From assembly GCA_905235325.1 (NCBI GenBank), contig CAJOLE010000023.1, positions 1-44,944 on the forward strand: a DNA stretch of 44,944 nt, read 5' to 3'. This stretch comes from an uncultured Prevotella sp. GTDB taxonomy: Bacteria; Bacteroidota; Bacteroidia; Bacteroidales; Bacteroidaceae. Positions 1 through 8,072 of this stretch are shown here, one piece after another. The notes beneath the pieces were generated by a model. It was not told the origin of the DNA. It searched no databases and worked only from the letters and a program-made list of their open reading frames with translations. The translations under genes and the position numbers were made by a program. Position 1 is the stretch's first letter. Each line of letters begins with the position of its first letter.

Positions 1-434
1 AGTTTGCCGTTGCCGTTGTGGTGGAGTGGAGGAGGCGAGGCAGACGGTTAGTGTAGGCAGTTGCCTACACTAAAATAATTTGCCTACACAAAGAAACCCG
101 TTGACAGCCTGTTAGTTACGGCCGAGTGTAGGCACTTTTAAACTTTTCACACCTGCGCTCGTGCGTGCGTACATTATCGCTCAACTTGCGAAAGTTGAGT
201 TCTTTAATTGAACATCCCCTCCTTCGGAGGGGCTTGGGGAGGCCCCTTTCGCCCAAAATAAAACCGCCGATAGGGTCATGGTAGGGTCTGGGTAGTGCCA
301 TTTTCAGCGATGGGGCTACCCTTAACCGCCTGACTCACAGCCAAATAATGTCAAAGATAGGGGGATAGGGCCATTTTTTATTGTTCCAGCGAGAGAAAAA
401 AATGCCATACGCGCACATTTTTAGGCTCTTTCTG
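1..434. other. Noncoding left flank with hairpins
   Basis: No convincing gene is seen here; short open frames lack family resemblance, start signals and the codon pattern of the neighbours. The stretch holds several small palindromes: CTCAACTT/AAGTTGAG (180-187 with 192-199), CCCCTCC/GGAGGGG around a TTC loop (216-222 with 226-232), and runs of TAGGG-type short repeats at about 268-298 and 355-372. A gene could end just left of the window, but no stop codon of a recognisable protein is visible. Confidence 0.6.
51..134. repeat. Four copies of a GTGTAGGCA nonamer in both orientations
   Basis: GTGTAGGCA lies at 51-59 and 126-134, and its reverse complement TGCCTACAC at 62-70 and 81-89. The first two copies form a perfect 9-bp inverted repeat with a 2-nt spacer. 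The spacing of the copies is irregular. This could be a small dispersed genomic repeat, a protein-binding cluster or a hairpin at the 3' end of a gene outside the window; the sequence does not decide. Confidence 0.7.
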
Positions 435-466
435 TTTGGTAGTTTCGCAAAAGTTTCGTAATTTTG
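435..466 (+). promoter_or_regulatory. Bacteroidetes-type promoter of the glycoside operon
   Basis: A TTTG box at 435-438 is followed after 20 bp by TAATTTTG at 459-466, matching the TAnnTTTG -7 box. Transcription would start near 473, about 30 nt before the ATG at 505. This placement excludes the in-frame ATG at 436 as the start of the first gene. Confidence 0.75.
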
Positions 467-504
467 CATACGATACACAAAAAACCAAGAATTTTACAGT
501 CATT

Positions 505-1341
505 ATGAAAGGAACGAAACAACGGACCATGCTGCTGGCGGTTTGTCTGCTGGCTGCCATTCAGGGCTTTGCACAGCCAAGGATTTCCATCTTCTTCGAC
601 CATGTGGCCGAGATTGCCAAGCAAGAGAAGATCAGCATCAGGGAGGCTGCCCTGAAGGTGCGCCAGCTGGGTGTCGACGGCATCGACGTGCGCACGGCGA
701 TGAGCAGCGAGCAGCTCGACCTCTTGGACAGTCTCGGCTATGAGCACGCCTGCGCCATTGCCGACATCAACCTCATCGGCGGCGAGCAGCCCGTCGTCGT
801 GCGCCAGGTGCTCGACTTCATGCACCACCGCCGGTACACACGCCTGCTGCTGTTGCCAGGTATGCTGCCTGAGAACGCCGACAGCCGCTACATCGACGCT
901 GCCTGTACGCGCATCGCTGCCTTTGTCAAGGAGGCTTCACGCGAAGGCATCGACGTGATGGTGGAGGACTTCGACAATCCGCGTGCCATCTGCTACAACA
1001 CGCCCATCCTCGACCACCTGTTTGCCGCGTCGCCACAGCTCAATCATGTGTTCGACACGGGCAACTACCCCTACTGCGGCGAGGACGTCATGGTGGCCCT
1101 CCATCATTTCCGCGAGCGCATCCACCACGTACACCTGAAGGACCGCAAGGCCATGCGTCACTCGGCATCGCTGCCCATCGGCACAGGTATCGTGCCGTTG
1201 AAGGAGGTGATGGCGAGCCTGCTACGGACGGGCTACGACGGATGGCTCACCATTGAGCACTTCGGTGCCCCCAATATGCTGCAGTATGCCCGGCAGTCGG
1301 TTGCCAACGTGAAGGCGGCATGGGACGAAATGCGCCAGTGA
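505..1341 (+). CDS. Periplasmic sugar phosphate isomerase/epimerase-like TIM-barrel protein
   Basis: The 278-residue product begins with a Sec signal peptide ending near GFAQ and continues as an AP-endonuclease-2/xylose-isomerase-like TIM barrel. Visible family features are the metal-ligand-type segments VMVEDFDN, FDTGNY, HVHLKDR and the C-terminal WLTIEHFG. Such proteins bind a divalent metal and act on sugars, as isomerases, epimerases or, in the 3-keto-glycoside route of gut Bacteroides, hydratases or lyases. It is first in a six-gene co-directional operon with two Gfo/Idh/MocA oxidoreductases and two DUF1080 proteins, which favours the last role. The start is the ATG 31 nt after the promoter's predicted start site. 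Family and export are clear; the substrate is inference. Confidence 0.85.
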   Translation: MKGTKQRTMLLAVCLLAAIQGFAQPRISIFFDHVAEIAKQEKISIREAALKVRQLGVDGIDVRTAMSSEQLDLLDSLGYEHACAIADINLIGGEQPVVVRQVLDFMHHRRYTRLLLLPGMLPENADSRYIDAACTRIAAFVKEASREGIDVMVEDFDNPRAICYNTPILDHLFAASPQLNHVFDTGNYPYCGEDVMVALHHFRERIHHVHLKDRKAMRHSASLPIGTGIVPLKEVMASLLRTGYDGWLTIEHFGAPNMLQYARQSVANVKAAWDEMRQ

Positions 1342-1378
1342 GTTCATGGAGTATGTAACAATTATTCTTCAAGAAGAA

Positions 1379-2464
1379 ATGAAACGAATCCTTTTCCTCC
1401 TACCTCTTTTCCTGGCCTGCTCACTCTGTGCAGGTGCGCAGGACGCACCGCTGCGCTTGGCGGTGGCTGGTGTCACCCACGGTCATTTGGGTGAGGTGGC
1501 CCGACGCATGAACCGGGGCGATTTCCAGATTGTGGGTGTGGCCGAGCCGCGTGAAGCGTATCGCAATAAGAATGACCTCACCGGACGACTCTCCTCAAGC
1601 CTCTTTTATGCTGACCTGGCAACGATGCTCGACGAGACGAAACCTGAAGTGGTCGTCGCATACGGCAGTATCTACGACCACATGGCCGTGGTAGAGGCAT
1701 GTGCCCCGCGCGGTGTGCATGTGATGGTAGAGAAGCCGCTGGCAGTCAGCTATAAGGATGCTGCGCGCATGGCTAAGCTGGCCGAGAAATATGGCATAAA
1801 GATTCTGACCAACTACGAGACTACCTGGTACACGACCAACCAGTATGCCCATCGTCTTGTCAACGACGGGCAGATAGGAGAACTCCTGCGTATCAATATC
1901 TACGACGGCCATGAGGGACCGAAAGAGATTGGGTGCAGTCCCATGTTTCTGGAGTGGCTTACTGATCCTAAACTGAACGGGGGTGGGGCAGTGGTCGACT
2001 TCGGGTGCTATGGTGCCAATCTGGCCACGTGGCTGCTCGGCGGGCAGACGCCGAAAAGCGTCTATGCCGTGCTGAAGCAGCACAAGCCCGAGGTTTATCC
2101 CCACGTCGACGACGACGCAACGATTGTGGTGGAATATCCAGGCTGCACAGTGCAGATCATGGCATCATGGTGCTGGCCTAAGAACCGTAAGGATATGTAT
2201 GTCTACGGGTCCAAGGGCAGCATCTTCCAGCTGACACCCACACAGATGGAGACGCGCATCGGCAGGCGCGACAGTGGGATGTTTGAGGCGCCGGCTTTGG
2301 AGTCTCCTTACAATGACTCGTTTCGCTTCCTACGTGCTGTGGTGCGAGGCGAGATTTCCTTGCCACCCTACGACCTTAGCTCGTTGGAGAACAACCTGAT
2401 GGTGGTGCGTATCCTGGATGCAGCACGCCGCAGCGCTCAGTCGGGGCGGCCTGTGAAGCCCTGA
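1379..2464 (+). CDS. Gfo/Idh/MocA family oxidoreductase, Sec-exported
   Basis: The 361-residue protein has an N-terminal Sec signal (hydrophobic core, then CAGAQ|D) followed by a Rossmann fold beginning LRLAVAGVTHGHLG. The EKPLAVS motif typical of the family (catalytic Lys in EKP) is present near residue 120, and the C-terminal alpha/beta domain follows. The family oxidises or reduces sugar hydroxyls with NAD(P), often at C3. I place the start at 1379 because the A-rich AAGAAG just upstream fits and the signal peptide begins there; an in-frame ATG at 1346 would add 11 residues ahead of the signal. It is unusual that this paralogue has a Sec signal while the next gene has a Tat signal. Confidence 0.85.
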   Translation: MKRILFLLPLFLACSLCAGAQDAPLRLAVAGVTHGHLGEVARRMNRGDFQIVGVAEPREAYRNKNDLTGRLSSSLFYADLATMLDETKPEVVVAYGSIYDHMAVVEACAPRGVHVMVEKPLAVSYKDAARMAKLAEKYGIKILTNYETTWYTTNQYAHRLVNDGQIGELLRINIYDGHEGPKEIGCSPMFLEWLTDPKLNGGGAVVDFGCYGANLATWLLGGQTPKSVYAVLKQHKPEVYPHVDDDATIVVEYPGCTVQIMASWCWPKNRKDMYVYGSKGSIFQLTPTQMETRIGRRDSGMFEAPALESPYNDSFRFLRAVVRGEISLPPYDLSSLENNLMVVRILDAARRSAQSGRPVKP

Positions 2465-2529
2465 CCCTAACAACAACCGATAGAAAACATCATTTTTCTT
2501 TATTATTTATCAATAACCTATTAAAACCT

Positions 2530-4008
2530 ATGGCAGACATTTCAAGAAGAGAATTCATCAAGCGGGGAAGTGCCGCTTTGGCAGGAATGATGATTGCACC
2601 GACTATCGTTCCTGCTTCCGTCCTCGGCGGCAAGGCCGGGAAGAAGGCACCCAGTGACAAACTTAACATCCTCGGCATTGGCATCGGAGGACGGGGCGCT
2701 GCCGACCTGGCAGAGATGGAGACCGAGAACATCATCGGCCTCTGCGACGTGGACTGGAAGTACGCCAAGCACGTCTTCGACAAGTATCCGCAGGCCAAGG
2801 CGTACAACGACTATCGCAAGATGTACGACGAGCTGCTCAGCAAGGCCGATGCCGTCATGGTGGCTACCGCCGACCATACCCATGCCATCATTGCTGCCGA
2901 GGCCATCGTCGCCGGCAAACATGCCTACGTCGAGAAGCCCCTGACGCTCTACGCCTACGAGAGCCGTCTGCTCACCAAGCTCGCTGCGAAGCACAAGGTG
3001 GCCACGCAGCAGGGCAACCAGGGCGCGTCCAGCGCAGGCACGCGCAAGGCCCTGAACTGGCTGTGGAACGGCGAAATAGGCGAAGTGACCCGCATAGAGG
3101 CATTCACCAACCGTCCCATCTGGCCGCAGGGTATGGAGGCACCGAAGAACAAGATGGCCGTGCCCTCGACCATGAACTGGGAAGGCTTCATCGGACCGGC
3201 TGCCATGCGCGACTACAATGAGGCCTACACCCCGTGGAACTTCCGCGGATGGTGGGACTTCGGCTCGGGCGCCCTTGGCGACATGGCCAACCACATCCTC
3301 CAGGTAGCCTTCAAGGGCCTGAACCTCGGCTATCCCGAGGCCGTCATCGGTTCGTCCACGCAGCTGATGAGCGATGCCTGCCCCAGCGCACAGAAGATTA
3401 CCTATCGCTTCCCCGCACGTCCCAATATGCCCAAGCTGGCACTGCCTCCTTGCGAGCTGACGTGGTACGACGGCGGACTGCGTCCCAACCTGCCCTTCGA
3501 CATACCCGAAGGCAAGAAGTTCGACGGCAACGGCGTCACCGTGTTCTATGGAACGAAGGACACCATGGTGGTCGGCACCTATGGCGACCGTCCGTTCCTC
3601 GTCTCAGGTCGCGAGCCCATCGTGCCCGAGCTGGAGCGCGTCGTGAAGCTGAGCCACCAGCAAGACTGGATCCGTGCCTGTAAGGAAGATGCCGACGACC
3701 GCGTGAAGTCTGCTTCCGACTTCAGCCTCTCTGGCCCGCTGAACGAGATGATCGTCATGGGTGTGGCTGCCGTGCGTCTGCAGGAGCTGGAGCAGTGGCT
3801 CAAGTGGGACGGCAAGAACATGCGCTTCACCAACATCCCGAAGGATGCCAAGCTGCACGTCTCCAATGCCATCAAGTTCGAAATCCACGACGGACACCCG
3901 TCGTTCTCGGCTGCCGACAACAACCTCGTCGACGCTAACCTCTATGCCGAAAGGCTCATCAAGCCCGTCTATCAGAACGGCTACAAACTGCCCGACATGC
4001 CTGTGTAA
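2530..4008 (+). CDS. Gfo/Idh/MocA family oxidoreductase, Tat-exported
   Basis: The 492-residue protein opens with a twin-arginine signal (SRREFIKRG, then a hydrophobic stretch rich in Ala and Met), so it is probably folded with its cofactor in the cytoplasm and exported by Tat. The Rossmann domain starts at KLNILGIGIGGRGAADL, and the catalytic EKPLTLY motif lies near residue 136. The long C-terminal domain with the GWWDFGSGALGDM segment is typical of the large Bacteroidetes branch of the family. By analogy with 3-keto-glycoside pathways it could be the C3 dehydrogenase acting on glycosides in the periplasm. Upstream spacing is 65 bp with an AT-rich leader; downstream spacing is 19 bp. Confidence 0.88.
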   Translation: MADISRREFIKRGSAALAGMMIAPTIVPASVLGGKAGKKAPSDKLNILGIGIGGRGAADLAEMETENIIGLCDVDWKYAKHVFDKYPQAKAYNDYRKMYDELLSKADAVMVATADHTHAIIAAEAIVAGKHAYVEKPLTLYAYESRLLTKLAAKHKVATQQGNQGASSAGTRKALNWLWNGEIGEVTRIEAFTNRPIWPQGMEAPKNKMAVPSTMNWEGFIGPAAMRDYNEAYTPWNFRGWWDFGSGALGDMANHILQVAFKGLNLGYPEAVIGSSTQLMSDACPSAQKITYRFPARPNMPKLALPPCELTWYDGGLRPNLPFDIPEGKKFDGNGVTVFYGTKDTMVVGTYGDRPFLVSGREPIVPELERVVKLSHQQDWIRACKEDADDRVKSASDFSLSGPLNEMIVMGVAAVRLQELEQWLKWDGKNMRFTNIPKDAKLHVSNAIKFEIHDGHPSFSAADNNLVDANLYAERLIKPVYQNGYKLPDMPV

Positions 4009-4027
4009 CCTATTTGTCTACGAAAAA

Positions 4028-4829
4028 ATGAGAAAGACATCATTCGCAATTGCAGCGCTGGCCATGTGCATGACCGTGACCATCAGCGCACAGAAAGCTA
4101 ACACCGCCGAGCTCTACGTCTCGCAGGGCTTCCAGGGGCCGGAGTGCTATGAGAAGGTGACCGTTCCCGTCGACAAGAATCTTCAACGGCAAGGACTTTG
4201 CCGGATGGCGAGGCTACGGACTGAACCGCGTACCCGAGAAGTGGGTCGTCGAAGACGGCTGCATCAAGTTCGACAGCAAGAAGCGCGGACGCGGGGGCGA
4301 CATCATCTTTGCCCACAAGTTCAAGAACTTCGAGCTGGAGATAGAGTGGAAAATCGCAGAAGGCGGCAACTCCGGCATCTTCTACTTAGGACAGGAGACC
4401 TGCACGCCCGACGGCAAGAACCTCGAACCCATCTACATCTCCTGTCCCGAGTGCCAGGTGCTCGACAACGAGAACCATCCTGACGCCAAGCTCGGCGTCG
4501 ACGGCAACCGCAAGTCGTCGTCGCTCTACGACATGATTCCTGCCAAGCCCCAGAACGCCAAGCCTTTCGGCCAGTGGAACAAGGTGAAGATCCGCGTCAA
4601 GGACGGCGTCGTCACCCACTTCCAGAACGGCGTGCAGGTGTTGCAGTACACGCTCTGGACCCCCGAATGGGTGGAGATGCTGCAGAAGAGCAAGTTCTCA
4701 GAGGAGAAGTGGCCCGCAGCCTTCCAGCTCCTGAGGGAGTGCGGAGGCCCCAACCACGAGGGACTTATCGGTATGCAGGATCATGGTGACACTGTATGGT
4801 ATCGTAACATTAAAGTAAAGGAACTGTAA
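4028..4829 (+). pseudogene. DUF1080 (3-keto-glycoside lyase/hydratase) protein, frameshifted
   Basis: The gene starts with a signal peptide (MRKTSFAIAALAMCM..ISAQ) and runs in frame to about 4178. There the frame changes by one base: the reading shifts from DKN to IFNGKDFAGWRGYG, the conserved opening of the DUF1080 beta-sandwich, and stays open to the TAA at 4827-4829. Conserved segments downstream are GGNSGIFYLGQE, CQVLDNENH, DMIPAKPQNAKP and the closing GLIGMQDHGDTVWYRNIK. DUF1080 proteins cleave or hydrate 3-keto-glycosides. An inserted base, or loss of a few bases of the linker before IFNG, would explain the break. It may be a real pseudogene or a sequencing indel; the rest of the frame shows no decay. 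The intact paralogue follows 3 bp downstream. Confidence 0.8.
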
Positions 4830-4832
4830 AAG

Positions 4833-5666
4833 ATGAAGAAGATATTGATTCTCGTAGCAGCCGTGGCCATGATGGCCTCCTGCTGCAACAACAAGTGCAA
4901 GTGCAACTGCAAGTGCAGCGAATGCAGCTGCTGCAAGGACGAAGCTGCTGCCGAAACCGTGGCAGAAGAGGCCGCCGAAGAGGGCTTCGAGGCCGTCTTC
5001 AACGGCGAGACCCTCGAAGGCTGGCGTGGCTATGGCATGACAGAGCCGCCCGCCAGTTGGAACGTTGACGACGGAGCCATCCACCTCGTAGGCTCCGGCA
5101 CCGGCGAGGCTCAGGCTGAGGGTGGGGGAGACCTGCTCTACGACAAGAAGCTCTCGAACTTCGAGCTACGCTTCGAATACAAGATATCCAAGGGCGGCAA
5201 CTCCGGCGTGTTCTACCTCGCACAGGAAGCCAAGTCGAAGAAGACCGGCGAACTGCTGCCCATCTGGCAGTCGGCATCCGAATACCAGATCCTCGACAAC
5301 GCCAACCACATCGACGCACAGCTCGGCGTCGACGGCAACCGGCAGGCTGCATCACTCTACGACATGATTCCTGCCAAGCCACAGAACGCCAAGCCCTTCG
5401 GTGAGTGGAACACCGCCGCCATCGTCGTCTTCAAGGGCACCGTCATTCACTATCAGAATGGTGAGAAGGTGCTGGAGTACCACCTCTGGACACCGAAGTG
5501 GAAGGAGATGCTCGACGACAGCAAGTTTGCTGCCGACGGCGAGTTCCCCGAGGCATACGACCTGCTGCTCAACATGGGCGGCGAGAACCACGAAGGATAC
5601 ATCGCCTTCCAGGATCACGGCGACGATGTGTGGTATCGTAACGTAAGAATCAAAATCCTTGAGTAA
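4833..5666 (+). CDS. DUF1080 lipoprotein with cysteine-rich N-terminus
   Basis: The 277-residue product has a lipoprotein signal (MMASC, Cys17) followed at once by a striking cluster: nine Cys between residues 17 and 34, interleaved with Lys, Asn and Ser, then an acidic Ala/Glu linker. From about residue 51 it is a DUF1080 domain (AVFNGETLEGWRGYG, GGNSGVFYLAQE, DMIPAKPQNAKPFG, QDHGDDVWYRN), the 3-keto-glycoside lyase/hydratase fold. It is closely related to the frameshifted copy just upstream, so the pair arose by tandem duplication or represents two steps of the route. Its stop overlaps the next start (TAATG), which implies translational coupling. Confidence 0.88.
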   Translation: MKKILILVAAVAMMASCCNNKCKCNCKCSECSCCKDEAAAETVAEEAAEEGFEAVFNGETLEGWRGYGMTEPPASWNVDDGAIHLVGSGTGEAQAEGGGDLLYDKKLSNFELRFEYKISKGGNSGVFYLAQEAKSKKTGELLPIWQSASEYQILDNANHIDAQLGVDGNRQAASLYDMIPAKPQNAKPFGEWNTAAIVVFKGTVIHYQNGEKVLEYHLWTPKWKEMLDDSKFAADGEFPEAYDLLLNMGGENHEGYIAFQDHGDDVWYRNVRIKILE

Positions 5667-6580
5667 TGAGAAAGTTGAGGTTTCTTTGCACCGCATTGTT
5701 CATCGGTCTGCTGGCCATCCAGCAGGCCGATGCACAGCCGCGCCGCGGCAACGCGCCCCGGCAGCAGCCTAAGCAGATCAGTCTGCAGCTCTACAGCATC
5801 CGCGACATTCTCGGCAATGCCGAGACCTACGCCAAGAACCATGCCGACGTGTTCAAGCGTCTGCACGAGATGGGCTATACGGGCGTGGAGGCTGCCAACT
5901 ACAACGACGGCAAGTTCTATGGCGTCGCGCCCGAGCAGTTCAGGAAAGACTGCGAGGCCGCCGGGCTGACACCCGTCTCGTCCCACGCCTCGCGCAACCT
6001 CAATGCCACGGAACTGGCTAACCACGACTTCACCGAAGCACTGAAGTGGTGGGACCAGGCCATCAAAGCCCACAAGGCAGCAGGCATGGAGTACCTCGTC
6101 AGCCCCTGGTGTGAGACTCCGAAGACGCTGAAGGACGGCCAGACCATCTGCGATTTCTATAATGAGGTGGGGCGGCGCTGCCGTGCCGCCGGGCTGAAGT
6201 TCGGCTACCACACTCATGCCCACGAATACCAGAAGGTAGAGGGCCAGGTGTGGATTGACTACATGATGCAGCACATCGATGCCGACAATATGTTCTGGCA
6301 GATGGACACCTACTGGGCTGTGATGGCGCAGCAGGGCCCCGTCCACTACTTCAAGAAGTACCCCGGACGCTTCACCATGCTCCACATCAAGGACATCTAC
6401 GAGCTCGGCGAGAGCGGCTTCGTGGGCTTCGACGCCATCTTCCGCAATGCCCGGCTGGCAGGTGTCGAACACTATGTGGTGGAAATGGAGGGCAACGACG
6501 GCACCATCGACTCGATGGAGGGCGTGCGCCGCTGTGCCGAGTACATGAAGGCGAGCCTCAATCAGCGGCCCGCACGTTGA
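5666..6580 (+). CDS. Periplasmic sugar phosphate isomerase/epimerase-like TIM-barrel protein
   Basis: The 304-residue protein starts with a signal peptide ending QADAQ and a basic linker. A TIM barrel follows with QISLQLYSIRD, GYTGVEAANY, FGYHTHAHEYQ, WQMDTYW, MLHIKDI and HYVVEMEG. The His and Glu/Asp positions are those of the metal-binding isomerase/epimerase family (Pfam AP_endonuc_2-like). In this operon it is the second such protein; the two are only distantly similar and may act on different intermediates, for instance as the hydratase acting on 2-hydroxy-3-keto-glycal. The start overlaps the preceding stop by one base. It is the last gene of the operon. Confidence 0.87.
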   Translation: MRKLRFLCTALFIGLLAIQQADAQPRRGNAPRQQPKQISLQLYSIRDILGNAETYAKNHADVFKRLHEMGYTGVEAANYNDGKFYGVAPEQFRKDCEAAGLTPVSSHASRNLNATELANHDFTEALKWWDQAIKAHKAAGMEYLVSPWCETPKTLKDGQTICDFYNEVGRRCRAAGLKFGYHTHAHEYQKVEGQVWIDYMMQHIDADNMFWQMDTYWAVMAQQGPVHYFKKYPGRFTMLHIKDIYELGESGFVGFDAIFRNARLAGVEHYVVEMEGNDGTIDSMEGVRRCAEYMKASLNQRPAR

Positions 6581-6607
6581 TACCAACTCCGCTCCTCCAA
6601 CCTCTGT

Positions 6608-6628
6608 GGGGCGGTGACCCGCCGCCCC
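6608..6628. terminator. GC-rich hairpin between convergent genes
   Basis: GGGGCGG (6608-6614) pairs with CCGCCCC (6622-6628) around a 7-nt loop, between the end of the glycoside operon and the converging DUF418 gene. A T-run is lacking on the plus strand, so termination is only suggested. Confidence 0.4.
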
Positions 6629-6645
6629 CCCATCTTCGCCGACGG

Positions 6646-7866
6646 CTATTTCTTCAGTGGGAAATAGCGGCCGTAGGTGAGCATACGCCACACCCACTCT
6701 AAGAAGCCGAAGTTGAAGTAGTGGAGCCAGACGCGGCAGCACACCACCTCGAACAGGAAGGCGGCGAGGGCCGTCAGCTCCACGTAGGTCAGGCCCATGG
6801 TGGTGCCCAGGCCGAAGCCGAAGCCATAGAAGAGCACGATGCCTATGAGCGATTGGCTGATGTAGCACGACAGGGCCATGTGTCCCGCTGACGCTATCCA
6901 GGCGTAGACGGCGGCCGTAGACCAGCGCAGGTAGAGCAGGCAGACGGCGCAGACCATGGCCAGGGCTAAGGGCACGACGCTGACGGCATAGAGCAGCGAG
7001 TGGACGGTGAGTCCCCAGGGCCGGCCCCCTGTGGCGCTGCACGCATAGAGCACCGACGTGGGAAGCCCCACCACGAGCATGACGGCAAGCCAGCGTCGCA
7101 GCGGCAGCTGGGGCAGACGGGCGTAGAGGCGGTGCCTGCCCGCGATATAGCCCAGGATGAAGAGCCCCACCACCTTAGGCAGGCGGTGCCCTTCAACAAA
7201 CTCCCACATCCGCTCGTGGGCACCCTGCACCAGGAAGTCGAACATGGCGCCATAGCCGTCGGCATCGCGCAGCCACGAGGCGAAGTTCTGTTCGTTGATG
7301 CCATGCTCGGCAGCCGAGAGCCACCAGGCATCATAGAAAGGGCCGGCAAAGTCGACGCCGCAGAACTCCGTCAGCGCGTCGAGACCCACCGGCAGCAGTA
7401 TGAGTGCCACGGCTATGGTGAGCAGTACGCGGTCAGCGTGGTCCCAGCCATCCTCAGTGGCAGCGCCCTTGTGCCCGACGAACAGTGCCATCAGCAGTCC
7501 GCCCACGGCGTAGAGCAGCAGGATGTCGCCACTCCAGATGAACATGAGGTGCAGGAAGCCGATGACCATGAGGATGAGCATCCGGCGCACGAAGAGCCGC
7601 CGCCCGTGGCGTATCAGGATGAGGGCGAAGCCAATGCCGAAGAGCATTGAGAAAATGCTGTAGAACTTGCCGTCGACCAACAGGAACTGCACGTAGCGTA
7701 CGACGTTGTCGATGCTTGCCGTCGTCATGGCGGCCTGCTCGTCGCTGCTGAGGAATGTCCACAGCGCAAACTCGGGGAAGTTGGCCAGTGCAATGCCCAT
7801 CAGCGCCAGTCCGCGCAGCAGGTCGAGGATGAGGTGTCGTTGTTTGTCTGTCGTGGGGCCTGTCAT
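6646..7866 (-). CDS. DUF418 family integral membrane protein
   Basis: The 406-residue protein starts with a short polar tail and LDLLRGLALMGIALANF, the hallmark opening of DUF418/YeiB-type proteins. About ten hydrophobic segments follow, and the C-terminal third carries the DUF418 domain proper (GHMALSCYISQSLIG, FGFGLG). It sits in the inner membrane. Molecular function is not established for the family; a role in transport or acyl transfer has been suggested because of similarity to acyltransferase-3-like proteins. It is monocistronic, converging on the glycoside operon and divergent from topB. A -7 box 58 nt upstream supports the chosen start. Confidence 0.85.
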   Translation of the reverse strand: MTGPTTDKQRHLILDLLRGLALMGIALANFPEFALWTFLSSDEQAAMTTASIDNVVRYVQFLLVDGKFYSIFSMLFGIGFALILIRHGRRLFVRRMLILMVIGFLHLMFIWSGDILLLYAVGGLLMALFVGHKGAATEDGWDHADRVLLTIAVALILLPVGLDALTEFCGVDFAGPFYDAWWLSAAEHGINEQNFASWLRDADGYGAMFDFLVQGAHERMWEFVEGHRLPKVVGLFILGYIAGRHRLYARLPQLPLRRWLAVMLVVGLPTSVLYACSATGGRPWGLTVHSLLYAVSVVPLALAMVCAVCLLYLRWSTAAVYAWIASAGHMALSCYISQSLIGIVLFYGFGFGLGTTMGLTYVELTALAAFLFEVVCCRVWLHYFNFGFLEWVWRMLTYGRYFPLKK

Positions 7867-7923
7867 GTCAGCGCTATTTGATTGCTTTTGAATTCCCTTT
7901 TTGTATTATCGCACATTCGAGTG

Positions 7924-7931
7924 CAAAGATA
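7924..7931 (-). promoter_or_regulatory. -7 box upstream of the DUF418 gene
   Basis: On the minus strand the sequence reads TATCTTTG, matching TAnnTTTG, 58 nt before the ATG at 7866. No clear -33 box is visible. Confidence 0.6.
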
Positions 7932-8008
7932 ATACAATTTTTTTGAATAACGTGGACATATCCGGAAAATAATAATCTATCCACGGTTTTCGCGGTTGTT
8001 TTTTTAGT

Positions 8009-8046
8009 TTTTCGTTTTGGTTTTCGTTTTGGTTTTCGTACCTTTG
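8009..8046 (+). promoter_or_regulatory. topB promoter built on a short tandem repeat
   Basis: TTTG at 8016-8019 is followed after 19 bp by TACCTTTG at 8039-8046, a full Bacteroidetes promoter 27 nt before topB. The spacer and -33 region are about 2.5 copies of a 12-nt unit (TTTTCGTTTTGG), so the -33 box itself exists twice at 12-bp distance. Confidence 0.75.
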
Positions 8047-8072
8047 CACCGTGAAACGAACAACGACAGCCG

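Noticed and set aside
5615..7042. 475-residue open frame on the minus strand across the end of the glycoside operon
   Set aside because: It is the antisense shadow of GC-rich genes: rich in His, Leu, Ala, Val with no motif, and it crosses two real genes.
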